From assembly GCA_900551645.1 (NCBI GenBank), contig URWP01000048.1, positions 1 to 13,180 of the forward strand: 13,180 nucleotides of DNA, given 5' to 3'. The translations under genes were made by a program, and so were the position numbers. The notes below the pieces were generated by a model. The model did not search any database, was not told the DNA's origin, and saw only the letters and a list, made by a program, of their open reading frames with translations. Below are positions 5,881 to 13,045 of the stretch, in pieces. Each line of letters begins with the position of its first letter. Position 1 is the first letter of the stretch. This DNA is from an uncultured Bacteroides sp. GTDB lineage: Bacteria > Bacteroidota > Bacteroidia > Bacteroidales > Bacteroidaceae.

Positions 5881-8511
5881 TTATTTCAAAACAACAGTTA
5901 CATCAATCTTCTGTACAAGTTTATAACCCCAAGCATCAGTCAAAACAACTTCCATTTGTGCAGTTGTTGTTTCTGCAAGGTTCTTAGGCAATACAGTAAT
6001 CGTTGCATTCTTAGCTGGTGTCTTATCTGTAGCAGCAGTGTAATTATTATTATCTACAGCATAGCCATCTGATCCAGCAGTCTTAATTGTAAATACATTT
6101 GTATCCAAAGACTTGTATTTAACGCTCTGTACCTCCTTACGTGTCCAATCATCCTTTTTATCACGTAATATACTATACTGGATGTCGTTGTAAGTATAAC
6201 CGGTAATCATGTCACTGGTAATATCAGAACCATTGACCTTTGTTGCATCAACACTTACCTTATCATTAACAGCAACAATCTTACCTTCGTACAGCGGAGA
6301 CATTACTTTTATCTTGAAGGTATAATTTACAGCATCTGCCTTGCCATAAGCCCAAACATTAGCAAATTTGGCATTTACAACATTTACAATCAATTCCTGT
6401 TTGTATCCTTGCTGCAAACCAGTATTTGTATCTTTACCTTCATCAGACAATGTAATAGCTACATCTTTGACATTAGCAGCTGTCACTACTCCTCCAGTAA
6501 CACCAGTAATAGTTGCCAAAGCAGCAGACTTCTTGTTGTTAACAATTACAGAAGAATTGTCCATCTTGAACTGGAATGTAGTTTCTCCCATATTGCTGCC
6601 GAACTTATTGAATGCATTTGCAAACTTATAAGAAGCTTCCAAATTTGTAGTTGTTGCTGTAGCATCCATGTATGCATTAGCAACACCATTTACAAATACA
6701 CCTGGTTGTTCAACAAAGAATGTTTCAATAGCAGGAATAGACAATGTAAACGGAATCTTAGCTGAACTGATTTCCTGATTTTTATCATCTACACATGTAA
6801 GAACAATTGTATATGTCGTATTTAAAGCTAAAGCTTCAGCTAAAGCGTCAGTATTTTTGAATCTTACAGAGAAAGTCTTAGCTGCTTTAACATCTGATGC
6901 AGTATAGCCACTTAAATCATTTCCATCTTTATCAACAAGAACAAGGCTTAAGTCGTTAACATTCTTAACTTCTTTACCATCTTTGTCTACGACCTTAACA
7001 GTCATATTAGATAACTTCTTATTCCACAAAGCCAATTGTTCTGCATTGAATTCACTAGTCATATCTGCAGCTGCGACAGAGAAGGAGTTCTTCTTAGCTT
7101 CAGTATCTTTTAACTGATATTCAGTCAAATCATATACATAAGCATCAGAAATAACTTCTGATAAATTCATTGTAACTTTTGAAGTTACCCAATTTCCGCT
7201 TTTATCTACAGTTTCAACATTAATATTGAATCCAAGTTTTGTAACATTATCAGGAGTTTTTGTCGCACGCACCTGATATTCTCCATTTACTTCTTGGAAT
7301 TCAATACCAAATAATACAGCATCATCGCTATCGGCTGCAGACAAATGCATATCATACAAAGCACTTTCGTTATCGACTGCAACGGTATACCATTTATTCA
7401 GTTCTATACTTTTTACAGTTAACTCATTGCCAATTTCTGCTTCGCCTTTTTCTGTATTGCCATCCATCAAGCTATATGTAGAAAGTTTGTAAGCGTCAGC
7501 CCGTGCATAAACAACCTTATATTCAGAGCGGATTTTACCAGCAGTTACAGCGAACAATTGTCCTTTATCTGCTAAGGCTCCTACATATTCATTTGCAGCT
7601 TTAGTATTTGCAAAAATTTGATCTTCAACTGTCAAATCATACAAACCATTTGTATTTGCAGCACGAGAGCCTGTGAACAGACCTGTATAATCTTTTACAT
7701 CAAAGGTAATATCAGCTGTTTTATTCTGTGAATTAATCAGGCTGAAAGAAACATCTTTGGCATCGACATCTACCGGATTAATCTGAATCATAATTGGAGC
7801 TGCTTGAGCGACAATGATACTTCCGTTAGCAGGCAATTTCTTGCTACCTTTCCAATCTGTAGCTTTCTTACCAGTAGTAAGATTAAATTTATATTGAGCC
7901 AAAGCGATTTCGCCATTAGTAATTGCGCCATCATTAAAAGTTGTATTTGGCAACACAAGATCAACCAATGAGCTGGCAGCAGAAGGCAAATCTACAGTAG
8001 CTTGAGTTCCATCAGCATTTGTGACAGTCAATGTAAAACCGGTCTGTTCATCACCTGCCAAAGATACGCCAGAAACAGGAATATTAGTCTTTTCATATTC
8101 ACCTTCTTCGTTCAGTACGGCCCAAAAACCACCATCAATTTTAACCGGTGCTTTAGTAGCTTCACCGTCTGGAGTTGTTTCAGCAACTTTAATTTCAGTT
8201 GCTTCACCATCAATATAGAGAACTCCGTCTTTTACTTCAACAACACTTCCTACCTGATCTTCTAAAGCTATTGTTTTAGAACCTGCTTCCTTGAATGTAA
8301 TTACCAAGCCTTCAGCTGTTTTTTCTACATTGGTTACATAGTCGCCAGTGCTAACCAGTCCTTTCAGTTCTTCAATACCTTTTGCATTGGCATCAATCTG
8401 GCTCTGCAGGTTGTTGATGTCATCATCATAATCCTTACAAGAAGTAAAAGTTCCTGCTGAAGCGAACAGAAGCGCTCCGAACAGAAGTGCACTTAAATAC
8501 TTTTTTCTCAT
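5881..8511 (-). CDS. Large surface-exposed lipoprotein, S-layer-like (BT1927-type by resemblance)
   Basis: An 876-residue secreted lipoprotein. MRKKYLSALLFGALLFASAGTF is a signal peptide ending at a lipobox-type TSC with Cys25. The mature end CKDYDDD is rich in Asp, like the Bacteroides lipoprotein export signal that sends lipoproteins to the outer face of the outer membrane. Residues 30-50 (INNLQSQIDANAKGIEEL) have heptad-like coiled-coil spacing. A short beta domain VEKTAEGLVITFKEAGSKTIAL follows, then a long Thr/Val/Asp/Asn-rich beta-type stretch to the end VTVVLK. The upstream open frame to 8670 is ignored because the signal peptide begins at 8511. The gene is clearly more AT-rich than its neighbours and has its own promoter and terminator. 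The start strongly recalls phase-variable S-layer lipoproteins of B. thetaiotaomicron, but that is memory, not an alignment. A SusE/F-like or other surface lipoprotein is the alternative. Confidence 0.85.
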   Translation of the reverse strand: MRKKYLSALLFGALLFASAGTFTSCKDYDDDINNLQSQIDANAKGIEELKGLVSTGDYVTNVEKTAEGLVITFKEAGSKTIALEDQVGSVVEVKDGVLYIDGEATEIKVAETTPDGEATKAPVKIDGGFWAVLNEEGEYEKTNIPVSGVSLAGDEQTGFTLTVTNADGTQATVDLPSAASSLVDLVLPNTTFNDGAITNGEIALAQYKFNLTTGKKATDWKGSKKLPANGSIIVAQAAPIMIQINPVDVDAKDVSFSLINSQNKTADITFDVKDYTGLFTGSRAANTNGLYDLTVEDQIFANTKAANEYVGALADKGQLFAVTAGKIRSEYKVVYARADAYKLSTYSLMDGNTEKGEAEIGNELTVKSIELNKWYTVAVDNESALYDMHLSAADSDDAVLFGIEFQEVNGEYQVRATKTPDNVTKLGFNINVETVDKSGNWVTSKVTMNLSEVISDAYVYDLTEYQLKDTEAKKNSFSVAAADMTSEFNAEQLALWNKKLSNMTVKVVDKDGKEVKNVNDLSLVLVDKDGNDLSGYTASDVKAAKTFSVRFKNTDALAEALALNTTYTIVLTCVDDKNQEISSAKIPFTLSIPAIETFFVEQPGVFVNGVANAYMDATATTTNLEASYKFANAFNKFGSNMGETTFQFKMDNSSVIVNNKKSAALATITGVTGGVVTAANVKDVAITLSDEGKDTNTGLQQGYKQELIVNVVNAKFANVWAYGKADAVNYTFKIKVMSPLYEGKIVAVNDKVSVDATKVNGSDITSDMITGYTYNDIQYSILRDKKDDWTRKEVQSVKYKSLDTNVFTIKTAGSDGYAVDNNNYTAATDKTPAKNATITVLPKNLAETTTAQMEVVLTDAWGYKLVQKIDVTVVLK

Positions 8512-8523
8512 AATAGTAAAAAA

Positions 8524-8543
8524 TTTTAATTTATAAATTAAAA
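8524..8543. promoter_or_regulatory. 20-bp perfect palindrome in the lipoprotein leader
   Basis: TTTTAATTTATAAATTAAAA is a perfect palindrome lying between the -7 box and the ATG at 8511, 12 bases before the start codon. In the mRNA it could only form a weak AU hairpin. On DNA it could be an operator. AT-rich, unstructured leaders are usual for strongly expressed Bacteroides genes, so the symmetry may be partly chance. Confidence 0.5.
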
Positions 8544-8556
8544 AACTTAAATTGTT

Positions 8557-8564
8557 CAAACTTA
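8557..8564 (-). promoter_or_regulatory. -7 promoter element of the surface lipoprotein gene
   Basis: The minus strand reads TAAGTTTG, a full TAnnTTTG match, 46 bases upstream of the ATG at 8511. No -33 TTTG is seen at the usual distance. The tandem heptamer TCCTATA (8571-8584, plus strand) lies in that place instead, so an activator may be required. Confidence 0.5.
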
Positions 8565-8621
8565 AGCATATCCTATATCCTATATTTATGTAGGAAAACG
8601 GATAGAAGGCAACCTGAATCG

Positions 8622-8654
8622 GAGGGACGGATAAGGGACGTACGAGGGACAAAA
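8622..8654. repeat. Three 11-bp iterons upstream of the lipoprotein promoter
   Basis: Three consecutive 11-bp units: GAGGGACGGAT, AAGGGACGTAC, GAGGGACAAAA. Each is a conserved heptamer RAGGGAC plus a variable 4-base spacer, which is the geometry of PhoB/OmpR-type binding sites. They lie about 60-90 bases upstream of the -7 box of the lipoprotein gene. Confidence 0.7.
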
Positions 8655-8679
8655 AACGGAAAAGAAACAAACAAATACC

Positions 8680-8733
8680 CCGCCAGAAGCCCTCTAGGGC
8701 GGTTTTGGACAGTTCAGGTAGCCGTGGCGGCTA
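8680..8733. other. Two hairpins between the iteron clusters
   Basis: CCGCC (8680-8684) pairs with GGCGG (8698-8702) and is followed by TTTT, with an alternative inner stem GCCCT/AGGGC. TAGCCG (8719-8724) pairs perfectly with CGGCTA (8728-8733) over a 3-base loop. An imperfect inverted repeat links 8608-8621 with 8710-8723 (11 of 14 positions). The 8512-9016 gap has no supported gene. Besides these, it holds the promoter, iterons and terminal hairpins listed separately. Confidence 0.45.
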
Positions 8734-8792
8734 TCGGGGACATTTCTGTAGAATATTGATTATGAGAAAAGTATATGGTACTAGAATTTTTG

Positions 8793-8814
8793 GAGGGACG
8801 TAAGAGGGACGAAT
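8793..8814. repeat. Second iteron cluster, two 11-bp units
   Basis: GAGGGACGTAA and GAGGGACGAAT, immediately adjacent, repeat the heptamer and 11-bp period of the 8622-8654 cluster in the same orientation, about 170 bases away. Confidence 0.7.
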
Positions 8815-8913
8815 ATGGCTACAGAACAAAAACCGGTATTCTTTCTTTTCGATATTTTAAAGTAAAAGCCTGGATGAATATATACGAACTTCAAAACTCA
8901 CACATATCATCAC

Positions 8914-8952
8914 AAAACGAACGGACGTTTTCATACAGATGTCCGCATGTTT
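8914..8952. other. Imperfect hairpin related to the M16 terminator
   Basis: AAAACGAACGGAC (8914-8926) pairs with GTCCGCATGTTTT (8941-8953) except for two or three internal positions. Its left arm is identical to the left arm of the perfect hairpin at 8959-8996, so it looks like a decayed duplicate, or a second step of a tandem terminator. Confidence 0.55.
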
Positions 8953-8958
8953 TATTGT

Positions 8959-8998
8959 AAACGAACGGACAAAGAATACAAAATGTCCGTTCGTTTTT
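8959..8998. terminator. Terminator downstream of the M16 protease gene, bidirectional
   Basis: A perfect 13-bp stem (AAACGAACGGACA / TGTCCGTTCGTTT) with a 12-base loop, 20 bases after the M16 stop at 9017. Read on the plus strand it ends in a five-T run. Read on the minus strand the T-tract is shorter. Confidence 0.75.
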
Positions 8999-9016
8999 CC
9001 CGTAAAAAGGTTTTCG

Positions 9017-10240
9017 TTACCGATACACCAGTACCGACAACTGTTCTTCTGCAAATTTCTCGTTGGCAATCTCCAGCAGATAATCGGCAGTGAGGGCATT
9101 GATGCGCTGGTAGACCTCCGATTTGTGCTCGTAGGTACCGTAATGCAGGAAGCATTTGCCCATGTCAAGGGCTACATTCTCAAAGTTATCAGTCGATACA
9201 CCTATCTGACCGATAATCTGTTTCTGCGCCGCTGTGAGTTGGGCACTGGTCAGCCGACGGTCACGCAGTTTCTTCAGCTCCTTGTATACCAGTTCTGTAC
9301 ATTCGTCGGCATCGTCCGGATCGCAACCGAAATAGATACAAAAGGCACCTGTATCGGTGTATGAGGTCAGGTTGGCTTCTACATTGTATACCAGTCCCCG
9401 ACGTTCACGTAGAGAAACATTCAACCGGCTGTTCATACCCGGCCCTCCCAAGATATTGTTCAGCAAATAGAGACCTGTACGGTGCTCGTCGTACGCATCG
9501 TAACCACGGCTGCCTATCATGACATGCGACTGGTGCGTATCCTTATAGAGGGTGAGGTGCTTGGGCTGGTATGAGAGAGGCGGTACCCGACGATAATCAC
9601 CAGCATCCCCGGCAGGGATATCGGCAGTAAGTTTTTCCAAGGTACGGACTGTCCGCTTGAAATCCAGGTCGCCCAGAACGAAAAACACCATGTTGGCCGG
9701 ACGGTAGAAACGGTTGACGAAGTTCAGAGCATCTTCGGTCCGGAAGTCACGCAGCTGGTTCGGACGTCCCAGGATATTGCGTCCCAACGGATGGTCCGGG
9801 AATATCAGTTCCTCGAAATCGTCAAAAATCAGTTCCGAGGGACTGTCTTCGTAACTCTGTATCTCATCGATGATGACTTCTACCTCTTTTTCGATTTCTG
9901 CCTGTGGAAATGTACTGTTGAACACGATGTCCGTCAGCAGTTCGGCGGCACGGAGGAAATGCTCTTTCAGGAAAGTGCTGTACACTACGGTCTCTTCCTT
10001 GTTGGTATAAGCGTTCAGGTCGCCGCCCACCCGTTCCATCCGGTTCAGAATGTGCCAGGCTTTCCGTTTGCGGGTTCCTTTGAAGATGAGGTGTTCCACA
10101 AAATGGGCCATGCCCTGTTCGTTATCCCGTTCGTCACGGGTACCGGCATCTACGGCATAACCACAATAGGCCACGCCGGTAGGACTGGGAGCCTGAATAA
10201 TCCGCAGGCCGTTCGGAAGAGTATACGTCTGGTGTGACAT
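9017..10240 (-). CDS. M16 family zinc metalloprotease (insulinase/processing peptidase type)
   Basis: A zinc endopeptidase of 407 residues, the size of single-unit bacterial M16 proteins such as YmxG/MPP-beta-like enzymes, which work as dimers. The inverted zinc motif HxxEH is complete: H46, E49, H50 in HFVEHLIFKGTRKRK. The downstream third zinc ligand is E126 in EVIIDEIQSYED, about 76 residues later, as expected. The second domain has the substrate-binding Arg/Tyr region SRLNVSLRERRGLVYNV. The N-terminus MSHQTYTLPNGLRIIQ is typical, and no signal peptide is seen, so it is likely cytosolic or periplasm-associated only through a partner. The ATG at 10240 is supported by a -7 box at 10269-10276. 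The frame is intact and ends LSVLVYR. It is flanked by its own promoter and hairpins, so it is probably monocistronic. The physiological substrate is not deducible. Confidence 0.93.
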   Translation of the reverse strand: MSHQTYTLPNGLRIIQAPSPTGVAYCGYAVDAGTRDERDNEQGMAHFVEHLIFKGTRKRKAWHILNRMERVGGDLNAYTNKEETVVYSTFLKEHFLRAAELLTDIVFNSTFPQAEIEKEVEVIIDEIQSYEDSPSELIFDDFEELIFPDHPLGRNILGRPNQLRDFRTEDALNFVNRFYRPANMVFFVLGDLDFKRTVRTLEKLTADIPAGDAGDYRRVPPLSYQPKHLTLYKDTHQSHVMIGSRGYDAYDEHRTGLYLLNNILGGPGMNSRLNVSLRERRGLVYNVEANLTSYTDTGAFCIYFGCDPDDADECTELVYKELKKLRDRRLTSAQLTAAQKQIIGQIGVSTDNFENVALDMGKCFLHYGTYEHKSEVYQRINALTADYLLEIANEKFAEEQLSVLVYR

Positions 10241-10268
10241 GTTTCTGATACGATTGAATTTCTGCCGG

Positions 10269-10276
10269 CAAAGTTA
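10269..10276 (-). promoter_or_regulatory. -7 promoter element of the M16 protease gene
   Basis: The minus strand reads TAACTTTG, a full TAnnTTTG match, 29 bases upstream of the ATG. TTTC (3 of 4 bases of the -33 element) lies 21 bases further upstream. Confidence 0.6.
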
Positions 10277-10334
10277 ATGAAATTCACCGTTCAATCGGAA
10301 ATTTAAATCAGTTACCCGTTCCGTTTTTAACTAT

Positions 10335-10342
10335 TAACTTTG
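10335..10342 (+). promoter_or_regulatory. Possible plus-strand -7 element before the repeat block
   Basis: TAACTTTG at 10335-10342 matches TAnnTTTG. Transcription from it would run into the repeat block and then towards the LOG-SIS-PfkB genes, 457 bases away. No -33 element is evident, so this may be chance. Confidence 0.3.
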
Positions 10343-10560
10343 TGTTATGGCAGATTTGTAATCTGCCGTATTCTTGTAACTGGTTATATATAGCCGTATT
10401 CTTGTAACTGGTTATATATAGCCGTATTCTCGTAGCTGGTTATATCTTGTGTTATGGGTTATGGCAGATGTGTAATATTGTGTTATGGCAGATTTGTAAT
10501 CTGCCATATTCTCGTAACCGGTTATATACCGCATTATATACCGCAGATTACAAATCTGCG
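10340..10560. repeat. REP-like palindromes, three copies
   Basis: GGCAGATTTGTAATCTGCC occurs at 10349-10367 and 10487-10505; each is an 8-bp perfect stem with loop TGT. A third, inverted copy CGCAGATTACAAATCTGCG lies at 10542-10560. The first two sit in a 41-bp segment duplicated at 10340-10380 and 10478-10518 with two differences. Such 'cagattacaaatctg' palindromes are, as I recall, dispersed in Bacteroides genomes. A link to REP-associated (RAYT) transposases is an inference, and no transposase is in the window. Confidence 0.75.
10365..10445. repeat. 28-bp tandem repeat, three copies plus a distant fourth
   Basis: The unit GCCGTATTCTTGTAACTGGT + TATATATA occurs exactly at 10365-10392 and 10393-10420. 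It recurs with two changes and a shortened end at 10421-10445, and again with three changes at 10503-10528. The first 3 bases of the unit are the right end of the neighbouring palindrome, so the tandem array grew from a REP-like unit. Confidence 0.85.
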
Positions 10561-10614
10561 ATAACATGTAAGTCGGAGTCTGCGGTAACATGTAAGCCGG
10601 AATCTGCGGTAACG
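10558..10614. repeat. 24-bp tandem repeat, two copies and a partial third
   Basis: The unit GCGGTAACATGTAAGCCGGA + ATCT is at 10582-10605, with a copy at 10558-10581 (three differences) and a partial one from 10606 (GCGGTAACGTG). It starts inside the third REP-like palindrome. The remaining part of this gap, 10615-10798, is AT-rich and shows only a TTCTTTTTTG/CAAAAAGAA inverted repeat near 10709-10732. Confidence 0.8.
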
Positions 10615-10798
10615 TGCGCTACATTTTGATTTATCTCCTGAAATCCAATTCTCCAGAAGATGCCGGAAGCTTAATTGTTCGGTAACAAGCCGACATTTCG
10701 AAACTCTTTTCTTTTTTGCTGTCAAAAAGAAGAACTAAAAATCACGGCAAAAAGAAAAAAAATGCAGATATTTGCAGAATAATGGAAAGGAACAGCGC

Positions 10799-11327
10799 AT
10801 GATAAAGAACAGAATCGGGGTCTTCTGTGCGGCATCCGAGCGGATAGACCCTCTCTACATAGAAAAAGCGGAAGAACTGGGTGCCTGGATAGGAAGCCAA
10901 GGCAAGTGGCTGGAACCTCGGACTGATGGAAGCGACCGCCAAGGCAGTGAAGGCGAACGGCGGACAGGTGATGGGGGTAGTACCCACCCTGCTGGAAGAG
11001 CGCGGACGGGTCAGTACCTTGCTTGATGTGATTTTCCCGACCGTCAACCTGAGCGACCGCAAGGACCTTATGCTTCAGGAAGCCGATATACTGGTAGCTC
11101 TGCCGGGGGGTATCGGTACCCTGGACGAGATTTTCCACGTACTGGCTGCCGGGAGCCTCGGTTACCACGACAAGCAGGTAATCCTGTACAACGTGGACGG
11201 CTTTTGGAACGGGCTGCTGGAGTTCCTGCACGAACTGGAGGTCCGACAGTTTATTCATCATCCGTTGAAAGAGCGGCTGAAAGTAGCCGATACTTTCGAA
11301 CAGTTGATTTCATTCCTTACAGACTAA
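10799..11327 (+). pseudogene. LOG family (TIGR00730) phosphoribohydrolase, broken by a small deletion
   Basis: LOG-type Rossmann-fold proteins release the base from nucleoside 5'-monophosphates (cytokinin-riboside-monophosphate hydrolase type). The first frame gives MIKNRIGVFCAASERIDPLYIEKAEELGAWIGSQGKWL up to 10912. A second frame continues NLGLMEATAKAVKANGG from 10914 through the conserved PGGIGTLDE and to the end at 11327. The family has '(L)VYGGx.GLM' here, so V-Y-G-G-A is missing, with the frame shifted; the fit is a 14-bp deletion (five codons, one base retained). The lost GG binds the nucleotide, so the product should be dead even if the frame were restored. The start at 10799 has an AAAGGA ribosome site 8 bases upstream. 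It heads a run with the SIS gene (17 bases after the stop) and PfkB. The first frame stops in the 11020s after a tail of unrelated sequence. Confidence 0.85.
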
Positions 11328-11344
11328 TTTCTAAAACCTGACAT

Positions 11345-11947
11345 ATGATTTCATCCATTAACGAATTGCTGCAGCACGAAGCACAGGCAGTTCTGAATAT
11401 TCCGGTGACTGATGCCTTCCAACAGGCGGTAGATCTGATTGTAGAACAGGTACATCGTAAGAAGGGAAAACTGGTGACCAGCGGTATGGGAAAGGCTGGG
11501 CAGATAGCCATGAATATTGCTACTACTTTCTGTTCCACCGGTATCCCGTCGGTATTTCTGCACCCCAGTGAGGCGCAACACGGCGATTTGGGTATCCTGC
11601 AGGAGAACGACCTGCTGTTGCTGATTTCCAACTCGGGCAAGACCCGTGAAATTGTGGAACTGACAGACCTGGCCGCACACCTGCTGCCGGATATGAAACG
11701 GATTGTCATTACCGGAAACCCGGACAGTCCGCTGGCACAGACAGCCGATGTGTGTCTGCCTACCGGCCATCCGGAAGAAGTCTGCCTGCTGGGAATGACA
11801 CCTACTACGTCTACTACGGTAATGACTGTCATCGGCGATATCCTGGTAGTAGAGACCATGCGGCAGACAGGGTTTACCATCGAAGAATACAGCAAGCGCC
11901 ATCATGGAGGCTATCTGGGAGAACGCTCGCGTGAATTGAGTAAATAA
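11345..11947 (+). CDS. SIS-domain sugar phosphate isomerase, arabinose-5-phosphate isomerase-like (no CBS domains)
   Basis: Probably interconverts D-ribulose 5-phosphate and D-arabinose 5-phosphate, the first step towards Kdo, in the cytosol. The 200-residue protein is a single SIS domain. It has TSGMGKAGQ (K50), the KdsD/KpsF signature HPSEAQHGDLG at 73-83 with H79, the phosphate loop SNSGKTREIVEL (95-106), TPTTSTTVMTVIGD (152-165) and RHHGGYLGER near the end, which matches the 'F..sHPGG.LGrrL' end of the isomerase domain. KdsD and KpsF carry two extra CBS domains (about 325 residues); here they are absent, as in several Bacteroidetes homologues. Its ATG lies 17 bases after the LOG stop and 22 bases before the PfkB gene, so they share a transcript. 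Another ketose/aldose phosphate specificity cannot be excluded. Confidence 0.85.
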   Translation: MISSINELLQHEAQAVLNIPVTDAFQQAVDLIVEQVHRKKGKLVTSGMGKAGQIAMNIATTFCSTGIPSVFLHPSEAQHGDLGILQENDLLLLISNSGKTREIVELTDLAAHLLPDMKRIVITGNPDSPLAQTADVCLPTGHPEEVCLLGMTPTTSTTVMTVIGDILVVETMRQTGFTIEEYSKRHHGGYLGERSRELSK

Positions 11948-11969
11948 TACACCTTATTAATATAAGCCT

Positions 11970-12893
11970 ATGAATCGAAAAGTAATCGGTATCGGCGAAA
12001 CCATCCTCGACATCCTGTTCCGGGATGACCAGCCACAAGCAGCTGTACCCGGAGGATCCGTTTATAATGCCATGATTTCTTTGGGACGGATGGGGGTAGA
12101 TGTCACCTTTATCAGCGAAACCGGGAACGACCGGGTAGGACGGATCATTCTGGAGAATATGAGGAACAACGGAGTACGTACCGACTGTGTAAACGTATTT
12201 CCGGACGGTAAATCGCCTGTATCGCTGGCTTTCCTGAACGAACGGAACGATGCGGAGTATCTTTTCTACAAGGATTATCCGCACCAGCGCCTGGAGGTGA
12301 AGATGCCCGATATACAGCCGGACGACATTGTGATGATAGGTTCCTATTTTGCCGTGACACCGGTGCTCCGCGATAAGGTAAAAGGCCTTCTGGAGCTGGC
12401 CCGTGAACGGGGAGCCATTATCTATTACGATGTAAACTTCCGCAGCACCCATGCCAACGAAGCCATCAAGCTGATGCCTACGCTGCTGGAAAACTTTGAA
12501 TATACCGATATCCTGCGCGGCTCTACCGAAGACTTCAGTAATATGTTCGGTCAGCCTGATGCGGAGAAAGTATATACCCAACGGGTGGGTTTCTACTGCA
12601 AGCATTTCATCTGTACGGATGCCGATAAGGATGTCCGTTTGTTTGCAGGGAATGTATGCAAGAGTTATCCGGTGCCTGCTGTCAAGACGGTCAGTACCAT
12701 CGGAGCGGGAGACAATTTCAATGCTGGAGTGGTATATGGCCTGCTGAAGAACTGCATCCGTCGGGATGACCTTGACACGTTGTCCGAGGCCGACTGGGAT
12801 GAAGTTATCCGTTGCGGTATGGCGTTTGGCGGTGAGGTATGTCAGCAGATAGGAAATTCCATTTCAAAAGAGTTCGCAGAAGCTTTCCGTTAA
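11970..12893 (+). CDS. PfkB/ribokinase family sugar kinase
   Basis: ATP-dependent kinase that phosphorylates a sugar or related small molecule in the cytosol; 307 residues, normal for the family. The N-terminal region has GIGETILDILF and the PfkB signature 1 GGSVYNAMISLGRMG (28-42), with ETGNDRVG after it. The C-terminal signature 2 is TIGAGDNFNAG (243-253), in which D248 is the catalytic base and G245-G247 form the anion hole. YYDVNFRSTH (152-161) matches the family's 'D.N.R' strand. The substrate is not determined by these motifs. The Bacteroides annotation 'fructokinase' is common for close relatives but unproven. It is the third gene of the LOG-SIS-PfkB run, suggesting sugar-phosphate or pentose metabolism. 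The frame is complete and ends EFAEAFR. Confidence 0.9.
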   Translation: MNRKVIGIGETILDILFRDDQPQAAVPGGSVYNAMISLGRMGVDVTFISETGNDRVGRIILENMRNNGVRTDCVNVFPDGKSPVSLAFLNERNDAEYLFYKDYPHQRLEVKMPDIQPDDIVMIGSYFAVTPVLRDKVKGLLELARERGAIIYYDVNFRSTHANEAIKLMPTLLENFEYTDILRGSTEDFSNMFGQPDAEKVYTQRVGFYCKHFICTDADKDVRLFAGNVCKSYPVPAVKTVSTIGAGDNFNAGVVYGLLKNCIRRDDLDTLSEADWDEVIRCGMAFGGEVCQQIGNSISKEFAEAFR

Positions 12894-12983
12894 TGAAAGT
12901 TGAGGAGGGCAGGTGGTTTTTAATGTATAAAAATATTAAATAATGTAAACGCCTGCAACTTTTCAATAAAAGTAGATGGTTGT

Positions 12984-13014
12984 TTCGAACAAAGTATATA
13001 CATTTGTCTTCGAA
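12984..13014. promoter_or_regulatory. Inverted repeat overlapping a -7 promoter match
   Basis: TTCGAACAAA (12984-12993) pairs with TTTG(TC)TTCGAA (13003-13014) with a 2-base bulge. TACATTTG at 12999-13006 is a full TAnnTTTG match on the plus strand inside it. This could be a regulated promoter for a gene beyond the right edge. No start codon followed by a long frame is visible before 13180. Confidence 0.4.
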
Positions 13015-13045
13015 ATCGATGATAAATATGGATTTCAATGTGTAA

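Noticed and set aside
8775..8960. 61-codon plus-strand frame between lipoprotein and protease
   Set aside because: It is made of the iterons at its start and runs into the hairpins at its end; no recognisable protein and no good start.
10365..10528. CRISPR array suggested by repeated 28-bp units
   Set aside because: The units abut with no spacers and the fourth copy is isolated. No cas genes are present.
10447..10629. 60-codon open frame in the repeat block
   Set aside because: It consists of the translated short repeats (repeated SAxTCKxES), has no promoter or ribosome site of its own, and resembles no protein.
10703..10732. TTCTTTTTTG / CAAAAAGAA inverted repeat as terminator
   Set aside because: The stem is almost only A-T pairs with one mismatch in length and there is no upstream gene for it to end; probably AT-rich chance symmetry.
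11874..12605. 243-codon minus-strand frame opposite the SIS and kinase genes
   Set aside because: It spans the junction of two clear plus-strand genes and reads as their antisense, without any known motif.
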